The notes under the pieces: model-generated
Seen by the model: the letters and a program-made list of their open reading frames with translations, nothing else
What the model was told of the DNA's origin: nothing
Databases searched by the model: none
Assembly: GCA_903847405.1 (NCBI GenBank)
Contig: CAINDP010000044.1
Span: 20,459 to 84,458 of the forward strand
Source of the DNA: an uncultured Myxococcales bacterium
Lineage (GTDB): Bacteria; Myxococcota_A; UBA9042; DTJE01
Length of the DNA stretch: 64,000 bases
Direction: 5' to 3'
Shown here: positions 25,499-33,512 of the stretch, one piece after another
How positions within the stretch are numbered: position 1 is the stretch's first letter
How the letters are laid out: every line of letters begins with the position of its first letter
Program-made: the position numbers and the translations under genes

Positions 25499-25921
25499 CT
25501 ACTGGATGAAATAGCCCGCCGACCGCCACGCGCCGTCCTTGTCCAGCACGAACGTGACGGTTTCGATGGCGGACGCGCGTCCCTGGAACGACGTCTTGAA
25601 CTGCATCACGACGTAGCGGCCCGCCGGCGCCCCCGGGGGCGACATCGTTTCGGTGGCGCGATCGAGGGTGCGGGACCGGCGCTTGCCGAGGGGCTTGCGG
25701 GTCGCGTCCAGGGCGGCGGTCCAACGCGCCTGCCCGATGGAGCCGCGGAAGAAACTGGACGCCTCCTTCCAACTGTCGGCGTAGCGGCCGTCATCGACCA
25801 GGGACAGCCAGGCCGTCGCGCCGGCCACCGCCGCCTTGGTGGCATCGGGCGGGGCCGCGAATCCGCGGGTCGATGCCAGCGCCATCGCCGCCATCACGCA
25901 CAGTGCGACACGGGTCTTCAT
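25499..25921 (-). CDS. DUF4019 family secreted protein
   Basis: 140 residues with a cleavable signal peptide (ALCVMAAMALASTRGFA). The mature part (AWLSLVDDGRYADSWKEASSFFR ... LGKRRSRTL ... GRYVVMQFKTSF ... VTFVLDKDGAWRSAGYFIQ) matches the DUF4019 fold, an NTF2-like domain of unknown function found in the periplasm. The ATG at 25921 is chosen because GGAGG lies seven bases upstream; the ATG two codons earlier is too close to it. It is convergent with the large lipoprotein gene and follows the methyltransferase gene by 71 bases. Confidence 0.8.
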   Translation of the reverse strand: MKTRVALCVMAAMALASTRGFAAPPDATKAAVAGATAWLSLVDDGRYADSWKEASSFFRGSIGQARWTAALDATRKPLGKRRSRTLDRATETMSPPGAPAGRYVVMQFKTSFQGRASAIETVTFVLDKDGAWRSAGYFIQ

Positions 25922-25992
25922 GGGCATTCCTCCACGGGGCGGGCAGGTCCGGGGTCAGGCTACCACCGGGAACCCGGTTGTCAACGCGGCTG

Positions 25993-26751
25993 CTACGGCA
26001 CCCTGCCGACCCGCATGCCCAGGGGCCATCGCACCGGGCGGGGCAGGGCGGGATCGCCCCAGGCCGCCTCCAGCGCCGGCAGGGTTCCGGCCAGCGGGTC
26101 GCAGCCCAGCGCGACGCCGGCACGAATCGTCGCGGACCACGTGCGAAGGTAGCCGACCAGGTGCGGCAGGTCCCACCGGACCTCCAGGTCGATCGGCGGC
26201 GGCGCGAGGGGGGCGAAGGGGAACGGCAGGTTCCGGTAGCCGTCCTCGACGTGGCGGCGTTCCATGGGCCAGTAGGGACCCACGACGTTGCCGTAGTAGC
26301 CCTCGACGATCGCGTCGATCGGGGGCGTGATGAACGCCCGGGTATAGCACCAGGCCGCGATGACGCTGCCCGGCCTCGCGACGCGCCGGACCTCGGCATA
26401 GAAACGGTCCAGGTCGAACCAGTGCAGGGCGACGGCGACCGTCACGAGGTCCACGGATGCATCGGGCAGTCCCGAAGCCTCGGCCGGCGCGACGCCGTAG
26501 GTGACGGCCGGGTGGGGGGCCGCGTGGGCCACCTGCTCGGCCGAGGGGTCGGTCGCGAAGACGTGACCGAAGTGGGCCGCCAATCCCCGGGCGGCCTGAC
26601 CGGTCCCGGTGCCGCAGTCCCAGGCCGCCTCGTGTCGCGGACACTGGGCCGCCAGCCAGGAGTAGAGGGACGCCGGGTACGCGGGACGGAAGCGGGCGTA
26701 GGACTCGGCGACCGTGCTGAAATGGTCTTCGAAGGAGGGGGATGGTGTCAC
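25993..26751 (-). CDS. SAM-dependent class I methyltransferase
   Basis: 252 residues. The GTG start at 26751 is preceded by AGGAG; the ATG at 26940 in the track has no ribosome site and adds low-complexity sequence. The fold opens with FSTVAESYARFRPAYP, typical of UbiE/trans-aconitate-type methyltransferases. Motif I is WDCGTGTGQAARGLA, then the acidic FATDPSAEQ loop and SVDLVTVAVALHWFD as motif IV. Cytoplasmic, substrate unknown. It reads away from the small-protein gene at 26957 across a ~200-base divergent gap. Confidence 0.87.
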   Translation of the reverse strand: MTPSPSFEDHFSTVAESYARFRPAYPASLYSWLAAQCPRHEAAWDCGTGTGQAARGLAAHFGHVFATDPSAEQVAHAAPHPAVTYGVAPAEASGLPDASVDLVTVAVALHWFDLDRFYAEVRRVARPGSVIAAWCYTRAFITPPIDAIVEGYYGNVVGPYWPMERRHVEDGYRNLPFPFAPLAPPPIDLEVRWDLPHLVGYLRTWSATIRAGVALGCDPLAGTLPALEAAWGDPALPRPVRWPLGMRVGRVP

Positions 26752-26842
26752 GATCGCTCCTGTCCGGGTGCAAGCGTCCGCCCTGGCGGCCGGTACGTCA
26801 AGGACGAATCCCGTGGAATGACGCGGTCGCTGGCGATCATCG

Positions 26843-26870
26843 TTGACACCCCCCCCCGGATCGGGCAAAT
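26843..26870 (+). promoter_or_regulatory. Possible promoter of the small-protein gene
   Basis: TTGACA followed after 16 bases by GCAAAT. The -35 is perfect and the -10 is poor. The leader to 26957 would be about 80 bases. A run of nine C lies in the spacer. Confidence 0.25.
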
Positions 26871-26956
26871 AGGCTGCCGCACAAGGCTCCAGTTGACTTT
26901 GACACGGCGGATTATGGGCGGGTGACTGCCTTTTTGTCATCCGGAAGGGAGGAGGA

Positions 26957-27160
26957 GTGGGCGAATCGAAGCTGCGCGTGATCGTGTGTGCCGACCTCGA
27001 GGAAGCCGAGGCCCGCTGGCACGAGTGGACCCGGAATGGATATCAGGCCGAGCGTCCCGAGTGGGTCGCCCGGGTGGACTGGGATACGACGCCGATCGGC
27101 GGGCTCGGTGAGTACCAGAAGGACCGATACGTGATCATCCTGCGCAAGACCATCGTCTGA
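26957..27160 (+). CDS. Small hypothetical protein (67 aa)
   Basis: 67 residues starting at a GTG placed directly after a strong GGAGGAGGA ribosome site. The sequence is charged, with a conserved-looking core (VIVCADLEEAEARWHEWTRNGY ... PEWVARVDWDTTPIGGLGEYQKDRYVIILRKTI), suggesting a small alpha/beta domain. No signal peptide or motif is seen. The codon third positions are GC-rich like the neighbours. It sits between a divergent methyltransferase and iorA (121 bases upstream of it) with no clear operon partner. I do not recognise the family. Confidence 0.6.
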   Translation: MGESKLRVIVCADLEEAEARWHEWTRNGYQAERPEWVARVDWDTTPIGGLGEYQKDRYVIILRKTIV

Positions 27161-27199
27161 CCCCGCGCCCGAAACCCGGTTCCCCTGCGCGAAAAGGGG

Positions 27200-27228
27200 T
27201 TGATCTCGCCCGCGCGGATGGGTAGAAG
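27200..27228 (+). promoter_or_regulatory. Promoter of iorA
   Basis: TTGATC, 17-base spacer, TAGAAG. The leader to the ATG at 27282 would be about 46 bases and includes GAGGAGG as ribosome site. Confidence 0.4.
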
Positions 27229-27281
27229 GGGACGGGTCCGAACCGTCACTGGTCCCTGGTCGAACGAGGAGGTCCACGTCC

Positions 27282-28868
27282 ATGGCTGAACGCGAACTGC
27301 TGCTGGGCGACGAGGCGGTGGCGCTGGGAGCGATCCACGCGGGCATCAGCGGGGCATACGGATATCCGGGCACCCCGTCCACGGAACTGTTTGAATTCGT
27401 GCAGGGCTGCGCGGAGGCCGAAGGCATCCACGCCGTCTGGTCCGCGAACGAAAAGGTGGCCTACGAGGAAGCGCTGGGCATGTCCTTCGCCGGCAAGCGC
27501 AGCATCATCAGCATGAAGCACGTCGGCCTGAACGTGGCCGCCGACGCCTTCGTGAACTCGGGCGTGACCGGGATCCACGGCGGGCTGGTCCTGTGCGTGG
27601 CCGACGACCCGGGCATGCATTCGTCCCAGAACGAGCAGGACTCGCGCTACTACGCGAAGTTCGCCCTGGTGCCCTGCCTGGAACCGGCGGACCAGCAGGA
27701 AGCCTACGACATGGCCCGCGTCGCCTTCGACCTGTCCGAGCAGACGAAGCTGCCGGTGGTGATGCGCATCGTGACGCGCCTGGCGCACAGCCGCGCCGAC
27801 GTCGTGACGGGGGACCGCAGTCCGCAGAACGCGATGAACCCCCTGGCCGACACGTTCAACTTCACGCTGCTGCCGACGATCGCGCGGGTCCTGTACCAGC
27901 GCCTGACCGACAAGCAGCCGGACCTGGAGGCGCGGTCGGAGCGGTCGCCGTGGAACGTGCTGCTGGACGGCCCGGACCACAGCCGCGGCGTGATCGTGAA
28001 CGGCATCGCCTGGAACTACCTGGGCGAGGCCTACGAGGGGAGGATTCCCTACCCGGTCCTGAAGGTCGGCCAGTACCCGGCGCCGGTGGCGAAGATCCGC
28101 GCCCTGCTGGAAATGGTGGACGAGCTGGTCATCCTGGAGGAGGGCTACCCCTTCCTGGAGGAAATGATCCGGGGCGTCACCGGCGTCCACGGCAAGCGCA
28201 TCCGCGGCAAGCTGGACGGCGCGGTCCCGCGCTGCGGCGAACTGACGCCGATGATCGTGGCGAAGGCCATGGGCCTGCCGGTGCCCGATGGCATGGCGCC
28301 CACGCTGGAGGTGGTTCCGAACCGGCCGCCGACGCTGTGCCCGGGGTGCGGCCATATCGACGCGTTCGCCATCATCAAGGCTGCCCTGGCACCCTGGGGC
28401 GACGTGCGGATGTTCGGCGACATCGGCTGCTACACGCTGGGCTACTACCCGCCGCACAACGCGATCGGTTCCTGCGTGGACATGGGCGCCAGCATCAGCA
28501 TGGCGTCCGGCGCGGCCCACGCGGGCATGCACCCCGTCGTCGCGGCGATCGGCGATTCGACCTTCGGGCACTCGGGCATGACGGGCCTGATGACCGCGAT
28601 CCGGGAAAACACGCCGATGACGCTGGTGATCCTGGACAACGGCACGGTTGCCATGACCGGCACGCAGAAGACGATGTGCACGGGCGAGGACCTGGTGAAC
28701 ATCGTCAAGGGGCTGGGCGTGGACCCCGACCATTTCAAGATCATCGAGCCCCACCGCGCCAAGGCGGCGGAACAGGCGGCGATCCTGCGGGCGGAATTCG
28801 AATACCGCGGCACCTCCGTGGTCATCGCCCGTCGTCCCTGCGTGCAGATGAAGCGGAAGGGCGGCTGA
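27282..28868 (+). CDS. iorA: Indolepyruvate ferredoxin oxidoreductase, alpha subunit (short form without ferredoxin domain)
   Basis: 528 residues. The N-terminal domain (GAIHAGISGAYGYPGTPSTELFE) and the thiamine-diphosphate domain (LCPGCGH, GDIGCYTLG, IGDSTFGHSGMTGL, LDNGTVAMTGTQ) are complete. The protein ends at RRPCVQMKRKGG, just where longer IorA proteins continue into a domain with two [4Fe-4S] clusters. It should decarboxylate aryl-2-oxoacids (indolepyruvate, phenylpyruvate) to aryl-acetyl-CoA with IorB. A similar short form exists in other phyla as I recall, so it need not be broken. A hairpin spans the stop codon and two hairpin elements follow directly. Confidence 0.9.
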   Translation: MAERELLLGDEAVALGAIHAGISGAYGYPGTPSTELFEFVQGCAEAEGIHAVWSANEKVAYEEALGMSFAGKRSIISMKHVGLNVAADAFVNSGVTGIHGGLVLCVADDPGMHSSQNEQDSRYYAKFALVPCLEPADQQEAYDMARVAFDLSEQTKLPVVMRIVTRLAHSRADVVTGDRSPQNAMNPLADTFNFTLLPTIARVLYQRLTDKQPDLEARSERSPWNVLLDGPDHSRGVIVNGIAWNYLGEAYEGRIPYPVLKVGQYPAPVAKIRALLEMVDELVILEEGYPFLEEMIRGVTGVHGKRIRGKLDGAVPRCGELTPMIVAKAMGLPVPDGMAPTLEVVPNRPPTLCPGCGHIDAFAIIKAALAPWGDVRMFGDIGCYTLGYYPPHNAIGSCVDMGASISMASGAAHAGMHPVVAAIGDSTFGHSGMTGLMTAIRENTPMTLVILDNGTVAMTGTQKTMCTGEDLVNIVKGLGVDPDHFKIIEPHRAKAAEQAAILRAEFEYRGTSVVIARRPCVQMKRKGG

Positions 28869-28877
28869 CAGCCGCCC
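28859..28877 (+). terminator. Strong hairpin over the iorA stop codon
   Basis: GGGCGGC, TGACA, GCCGCCC: seven GC pairs with the TGA in the loop. No T-tract follows, so it is at best an attenuator or mRNA 3'-end stabiliser rather than a classical terminator. Confidence 0.35.
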
Positions 28878-28959
28878 GCCCGAGCACGGAGGCGGAGGCA
28901 TCGGGATTGCGCATGCAATCTCATGCCGCAGCCGGAGTCGACTCGGGCGCTCTGAATGG
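28873..28959 (+). repeat. Hairpin element, class 2, tandem copy a
   Basis: Outer arms CCCGAG (28879) and CTCGGG (to 28947). Inner stem GGCAT/ATGCC, apical stem GATTGC-GCAT-GCAATC. It has the same layout as the class 1 elements but a different stem sequence. It is 85 of 87 identical to copy b. Confidence 0.85.
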
Positions 28960-28960
28960 T

Positions 28961-29047
28961 CGCCCGCCCGAGCACGGAGGCGGAGGCATTGGGATTGCGC
29001 ATGCAATCTCATGCCGCAGCCGGAGTCGACTCGGGCGCTCTTAATGG
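28961..29047 (+). repeat. Hairpin element, class 2, tandem copy b
   Basis: Second copy at an 88-base period. It differs from copy a by two substitutions. Its 3' edge (AATGG) runs into the GGAGG ribosome site of iorB, so the structured element ends right at the initiation region. Confidence 0.85.
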
Positions 29048-29058
29048 AGGTACCCATC

Positions 29059-29832
29059 ATGAAGTACGACATCATCCTCGCCGGCGTCGGCGGCCAGGGC
29101 ATCCTGAGCATCGCGTACCTGCTGGATCACGCGGCGATCGCCCGGGGCTTGCGGTTCAAGCAGGCCGAGGTGCACGGCATGGCGCAGCGCGGCGGGGCGG
29201 TCTACTCGCACATGCGCATCAGCGACGCGCCGATCCTCAGCGACCTGATCCCGGAAGGCCACGCCGACATGATCCTCAGCGTGGAACCGCTGGAGGTCCA
29301 GCGCTACCTGAACTACCTGCGGCCGGGCGGCGTGGTCATCAGCAACGACGAGCCGGTCAAGAACATCGCGGACTACCCGGCGGACGGGCTGGTGGACGCG
29401 GCCCTGATGGCGCTGCCCCGGGCCATCCTGGTCGACGCGGCGGGCATCGCCTCGGCGGCGAAGATGTCCAAGGCGCAGAACATGGTCATGGTCGGTGCGG
29501 CCACGCCGTTCCTGCCGTTCCAGTGGGCGGAGTTCGAACCCTTCGTCCAGCGGTTGTTCGGCGCCAAGGGCGATCACGTCGTCCAGGCGAACATGACGGT
29601 GCTGGAGGCGGGTTGGCGCGTGGGCGCCTTCGCGAAGGAACTGCTGGACGCGGGCGTGTCGTCGGCCCTGGTCGGGCGGTTCCTGGCGCGGCTGCAGCCG
29701 ATGACGCTGGACCCGGCGGCGGCCCGGGGCTACGCCGGAGTGCTGGAAGGGGTGCGGGCCCAGGCGTTCCTGGCGACCGAGGGGGCGCGCGTGGCCTGTG
29801 ACACGGCCCTGCTGAACACCCTGTCGGCTTGA
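29059..29832 (+). CDS. iorB: Indolepyruvate oxidoreductase, beta subunit
   Basis: 257 residues. GVGGQGILSIAYLLDHAAI and VHGMAQRGGAVYSHMRI are the diagnostic motifs of the gamma/beta-type domain of 2-oxoacid:ferredoxin oxidoreductases, which closes the CoA side of the active site. The C-terminal ~60 residues are the usual helical extension of IorB. The start at 29059 follows GGAGG; the ORF-track start 16 codons earlier lies inside the repeat. It forms a complex with IorA, from which it is separated by two tandem hairpin elements. The synthetase gene follows after 43 bases. Confidence 0.92.
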   Translation: MKYDIILAGVGGQGILSIAYLLDHAAIARGLRFKQAEVHGMAQRGGAVYSHMRISDAPILSDLIPEGHADMILSVEPLEVQRYLNYLRPGGVVISNDEPVKNIADYPADGLVDAALMALPRAILVDAAGIASAAKMSKAQNMVMVGAATPFLPFQWAEFEPFVQRLFGAKGDHVVQANMTVLEAGWRVGAFAKELLDAGVSSALVGRFLARLQPMTLDPAAARGYAGVLEGVRAQAFLATEGARVACDTALLNTLSA

Positions 29833-29875
29833 GTTTCAAGCGCCCAGGTCCGGGCGATCCTCGTGGAGGTGTTGC

Positions 29876-32161
29876 ATGTCGATGGAGCAGGTGGCGATTC
29901 GTTTGATCCGGGCTGCGGCCGCCGAAGGGCGCGACACGCTGCTGGAACCGGAACTGTACACGCTGCTCCAGGCGGGCGGTGTCGCCACCCCGGCGTTCTA
30001 CTGCGTGAAGGCGGGGGACGAGGACCTGCCTGCGCCGCTGGTCCTGCCGGGCGTGAAGGCCGTGGTCAAGGTCGTGTCGCCGCAGATCACCCACAAGACC
30101 GAGATGGGCGGCGTGCGGATCGTGGCGAACACCCCGGCCGCCATCGCGGCGGCGGCGCGGGAAGTCCGGGAAAACGTGCGGCAGCGCGGCGGCGATGCCC
30201 TGGCGGCGACGGTGCGCGAGGTCCTGGTCAGCGAGTTCGTGAGGGGCGATGACGCCCTGGGCGGGCAGTTGTTCGTGGGACTGCGGCACAGCGACGACTT
30301 CGGCCCGGTGCTGGCCGTGGGCTTCGGCGGGCTGGACGCCGAGGAGATGGCCGAGCGCTTCACGCCGGGGCAGGGCACCGTGCTGGCGTCGCCCGTCCTG
30401 ACGACCCCCGAGGAACTGCACGCGAAGCTGGCCGCGTCCTTCGTGGGTCGGCGGCTGTCGGGGTCCACCCGGGAGGCGAAGCGCCGTGCGACGGACGCCT
30501 CGGTCATCGAGGTCCTTCGGTTCTTCGGGCAGGTCGCGACCGACCTTTCGAACCAGCCCCAGAACGGCTTCATCGTGACCGACTTCGAGGTCAACCCGTT
30601 CTTCGCCACGGGCGATCGCCTGGTGGCCGTTGACGCGTTCCTGAAGTTCCGGATGGGCGTGGTGCCCTTCCGCACGACCCTCCTGGGGCAGGTCGAAACG
30701 CTGCTGCAGCCCAGGACCGTCGCGATCATGGGCGTGTCGGCCAAGGACCTGAACCCCGGGCGCGTGATCCTGCGCAACCTGCTGCGCGAGCAGTTCCCCC
30801 TGGAGAACATCCGGGTCATCCGGGCGGACTGCGCCGAGGTGGACGGGGTGGCGTGCTGCCCGTCGATCACGGACCTGCCCTGGCGGGCGGACCTGGTGGT
30901 GGTGGCCGTGGGCGCCCAGCAGGTGCCGGACATCATCCAGGAGGCGCTGCGGACCGCGAAGGTCACGTCGATGGTCCTGATCCCCGGCGGCATGGGGGAA
31001 ACCGAGGAGGGCCAGGAGGCGGACCTGGCGGTACGGAAGGCCATGGCCGAAGCGCGGGCCGCGGGGGCGTATTCGCCGGTGCTGGTGGGCCCGAACTGCC
31101 TGGGGATCCGGTCCCGGCCCGGGCGCTACGACACGCTGTTCATCCCGTCGATGAAACTGCCGCTGCCCGAGGCCGGCGGGGTCCAGAACGTGGGCCTGGT
31201 GTGCCAGAGCGGCGCGTTCATGATCACCCGGATGAGCGACCTCCCGTTCCTGGACCCCCGCTATTCCATCAGCACGGGCAACCAGTTGGACCTGTCGCTG
31301 ACGGACTTCGTCGAAGCGCTGCTGGACGAAGGCGTGGTCGAGGTCCTGGGTCTGTACATCGAGGGCTTCCAGCCCCTGGACGGCCTGCGGCTGGCGAAAC
31401 TGATCCAGCGGGCGCGCAAGGCGGGAAAGGACGTGCTGGTCTACAAGGCCGGGCGGACGTCCGAGGGCCGGACCGCCAGTTCCAGCCACACCGCGTCGAT
31501 CAGCGGCGACTATGCCTCCTGCGCGGAACTGCTGAAGGACGCCGGGGCGCTGGTGGCGTCGTCGTTCGAGGAATTCAACCTGCTGCTGACCTTCCTGTCG
31601 ATGCTGCGCGGGAAGCACGTGAACGGAACGCGGCTGGCCGCGCTGTCGAATGCCGGCTACGAAACCGTCGGTATCGCGGACAACCTGCTGACGTCGCCGA
31701 AGTTCTCGCTGGCGACCTACAGCCCGGCCGGTGCGGCAAGCATCCAGGGGATCCTGGCGGCGAACCGGCTGGGCGCCCTGGTGAACCTGCGCAATCCGCT
31801 GGACATCACGCCGATGGCGCCGGACAAGGTCTACGCGGACTGCCTGCAGGCCATGGTGGACGATCCCAACATCGACGCGGTCGTGGTGGGCGTCGTGCCG
31901 CTGACGCCGGCCATGAAGACGCTGCCGCCGGGCGTGGATCCGCGCGGCGTAGACACCGTGGAGGCGCCGACGGGGCTCCCGGCGCTGCTTCCGCCCATCG
32001 TGGCCGCGTCGTCCAAGCCGGTCGTCGTGACCGTGGACTCGGGCGTGCTGTTCGACCCCCTGGTCGCCGGCCTGCGCCGCGGGGGCGTGCCCACCTTCCG
32101 CAGCGTGGACGCGGCGATGCGCGCGTTCCAGCGCTACCTGGCCTACCGAATGGGGGCTTGA
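29876..32161 (+). CDS. Acyl-CoA synthetase (NDP-forming), fused beta-alpha chains
   Basis: 761 residues. The N-terminal ~235 residues are an ATP-grasp (beta-like) domain (VVKVVSPQITHKTEMGGV). They are followed from about 275 by the CoA-binding Rossmann domain (TVAIMGVSA ... NPGRVILRNL) and the succinyl-CoA-ligase-like domains. The phospho-histidine is expected in SSSHTASISG. The enzyme converts an acyl-CoA, ADP and Pi to the free acid and ATP. After IorAB this would recover ATP from aryl-acetyl-CoA, as in archaeal aromatic amino-acid fermentation. The order beta then alpha is the reverse of the commoner fused form. The ATG follows GGAGG; a 43-base gap from iorB indicates one operon. Confidence 0.9.
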   Translation: MSMEQVAIRLIRAAAAEGRDTLLEPELYTLLQAGGVATPAFYCVKAGDEDLPAPLVLPGVKAVVKVVSPQITHKTEMGGVRIVANTPAAIAAAAREVRENVRQRGGDALAATVREVLVSEFVRGDDALGGQLFVGLRHSDDFGPVLAVGFGGLDAEEMAERFTPGQGTVLASPVLTTPEELHAKLAASFVGRRLSGSTREAKRRATDASVIEVLRFFGQVATDLSNQPQNGFIVTDFEVNPFFATGDRLVAVDAFLKFRMGVVPFRTTLLGQVETLLQPRTVAIMGVSAKDLNPGRVILRNLLREQFPLENIRVIRADCAEVDGVACCPSITDLPWRADLVVVAVGAQQVPDIIQEALRTAKVTSMVLIPGGMGETEEGQEADLAVRKAMAEARAAGAYSPVLVGPNCLGIRSRPGRYDTLFIPSMKLPLPEAGGVQNVGLVCQSGAFMITRMSDLPFLDPRYSISTGNQLDLSLTDFVEALLDEGVVEVLGLYIEGFQPLDGLRLAKLIQRARKAGKDVLVYKAGRTSEGRTASSSHTASISGDYASCAELLKDAGALVASSFEEFNLLLTFLSMLRGKHVNGTRLAALSNAGYETVGIADNLLTSPKFSLATYSPAGAASIQGILAANRLGALVNLRNPLDITPMAPDKVYADCLQAMVDDPNIDAVVVGVVPLTPAMKTLPPGVDPRGVDTVEAPTGLPALLPPIVAASSKPVVVTVDSGVLFDPLVAGLRRGGVPTFRSVDAAMRAFQRYLAYRMGA

Positions 32162-32280
32162 CGACGCCCCGGGAAACGCCCCGATGCCGCGTCCCGCCGT
32201 CACCTCAGACCGTCGCTGCTGTCGCAATCTTGTCCGGGCGGACGTCTGAGGGTAGCCTTCCCTTGGAACAGGAGGCCCGG

Positions 32281-32847
32281 ATGGAAGGTCGTCGCAAGTC
32301 CGATCGTCAGCCCGAACCGGATGAAGCCCCCGCCCCGGGCGGGTATCACGCCGCCGTCCGCGACCCGCTGACGGGCGTCTACGTGCGACAGTATTTCAAC
32401 GAGTTCCTGTTGCGGGAGTGCGCATTCGCCTCCCGTCACGGGAGCCTCCTCAGCGTGATCCTGGTCCAGGTGGACGCCCTGGACGCCCTGAAGACGCAAT
32501 GGGGTCCCAAGGCGGCCGAGGTCGTGCTGGCCGGCGTGGCCGGCAAGATGCGGGGGACGCTGCGGGCCGAGGACATGATCGCCAACTGGGACGAGGGGAC
32601 CTTCGCCCTCATCCTGCGGGACGTGGACACGGGGACCGCATCCATCGTGGCCGAGCGTCTGCGGCGGACCGTCGCGGCGGCGAAGGATCTGTTCGACGGG
32701 TTCCCCGTGCGGCCGACCGTCAGCGTCGGCCTGGCCACGACGCACCTGGATCCGGGAGGCCGTCCGACGGACCTGGTTGCCGGGGCGCTGGGGAACCTGA
32801 AGCGTGCGGCGGATGCCGGCGGCAACCGCGTGGTGCCGGGGTTGTGA
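32281..32847 (+). CDS. Degenerate GGDEF domain protein
   Basis: 188 residues. It has the start of a diguanylate cyclase domain (RDPLTGVYVRQYFNEFLLRE) and its later parts (VAERLRRTVA ... VRPTVSVGLATT ... LKRAADAGGNRV). The signature loop reads NWDEGTF instead of GGDEF, and the I-site RxxD is not obvious. Catalysis of cyclic di-GMP synthesis is therefore unlikely; a GTP- or c-di-GMP-sensing or structural role is more plausible. No transmembrane segment or sensor domain precedes it, only a short polar N-terminus. The ATG follows GGAGG. It lies between the synthetase (119 bases) and udk (31 bases), so may be co-transcribed with udk. Confidence 0.8.
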   Translation: MEGRRKSDRQPEPDEAPAPGGYHAAVRDPLTGVYVRQYFNEFLLRECAFASRHGSLLSVILVQVDALDALKTQWGPKAAEVVLAGVAGKMRGTLRAEDMIANWDEGTFALILRDVDTGTASIVAERLRRTVAAAKDLFDGFPVRPTVSVGLATTHLDPGGRPTDLVAGALGNLKRAADAGGNRVVPGL

Positions 32848-32878
32848 AGTTCCAGGGGCCCGGAAACCAGGACGCATC

Positions 32879-33502
32879 ATGGCAACGGCCTTCGTGATCG
32901 GGATCGCGGGTGGAACGGGGTCGGGCAAGACGACGGTGGCGGACCTGATCGCCGAGGATCTGGGCCCGGATCGCGTCGCCATGATCATCCAGGACCACTA
33001 CTACCGGGACCTGTCGCACCTGTCCTTCGAGGAGCGGGCCCGGTTCAACTTCGACCACCCCGGCGCCATCGACGCCGCGCGGATGGCGGAGGACGTCCGG
33101 GCGCTGAAGGCGGGGCTGCCCGTCGAGCGCCCGGTCTACGATTTCAAGACGCACACGCGCCTGCCCCGGACCGTGCGGGTCGAGCCCCGGGAAACGCTGA
33201 TCGTGGAAGGCATCCTGGTGCTGGAACTGGAGGAGATCCGGTCGCAGATGGACGTGAAACTGTACGTCGAGACCGACGACGACCTGCGGTTCATCCGACG
33301 GTTGCGTCGCGACGTGTCCGAGCGGGGCCGCACGGTCGAAAGCGTCATCGAGCAGTACATGAAGACCGTGCGTCCGATGCACCTGGAGTTCGTCGAAAAG
33401 AGCCGGCGTCACGCCGACATCATCCTGCCCTGGCGCGAGTTCAACCAGACCGGGGTCAGCATGCTGGTCCGGATGCTGCGGTACGGCGTCCAGGACTCGT
33501 AG
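32879..33502 (+). CDS. udk: Uridine kinase
   Basis: 207 residues, the family length. The P-loop is GIAGGTGSGKTT. DHYYRDLSHL, NFDHPGAID and PVYDFKTHTR are the uridine-binding signatures, and ETLIVEGILVLE the Walker B region. It phosphorylates uridine and cytidine in pyrimidine salvage in the cytoplasm. The ATG at 32879 is used; the 25 extra residues in the ORF track come from the end of the upstream gene in another frame. No strong Shine-Dalgarno is visible. It ends 10 bases before the convergent methyltransferase gene. Confidence 0.93.
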   Translation: MATAFVIGIAGGTGSGKTTVADLIAEDLGPDRVAMIIQDHYYRDLSHLSFEERARFNFDHPGAIDAARMAEDVRALKAGLPVERPVYDFKTHTRLPRTVRVEPRETLIVEGILVLELEEIRSQMDVKLYVETDDDLRFIRRLRRDVSERGRTVESVIEQYMKTVRPMHLEFVEKSRRHADIILPWREFNQTGVSMLVRMLRYGVQDS

Positions 33503-33512
33503 GGCCCCCGCG

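Noticed and set aside
26839-26870. Homopolymer C run as a possible phase-variation tract
   Set aside because: It lies in the spacer between possible promoter boxes rather than in a coding region, and one copy cannot show length variation.
28874-29047. CRISPR-like tandem repeat
   Set aside because: Only two long units with no spacers between them and no cas genes; they belong to the dispersed hairpin family.
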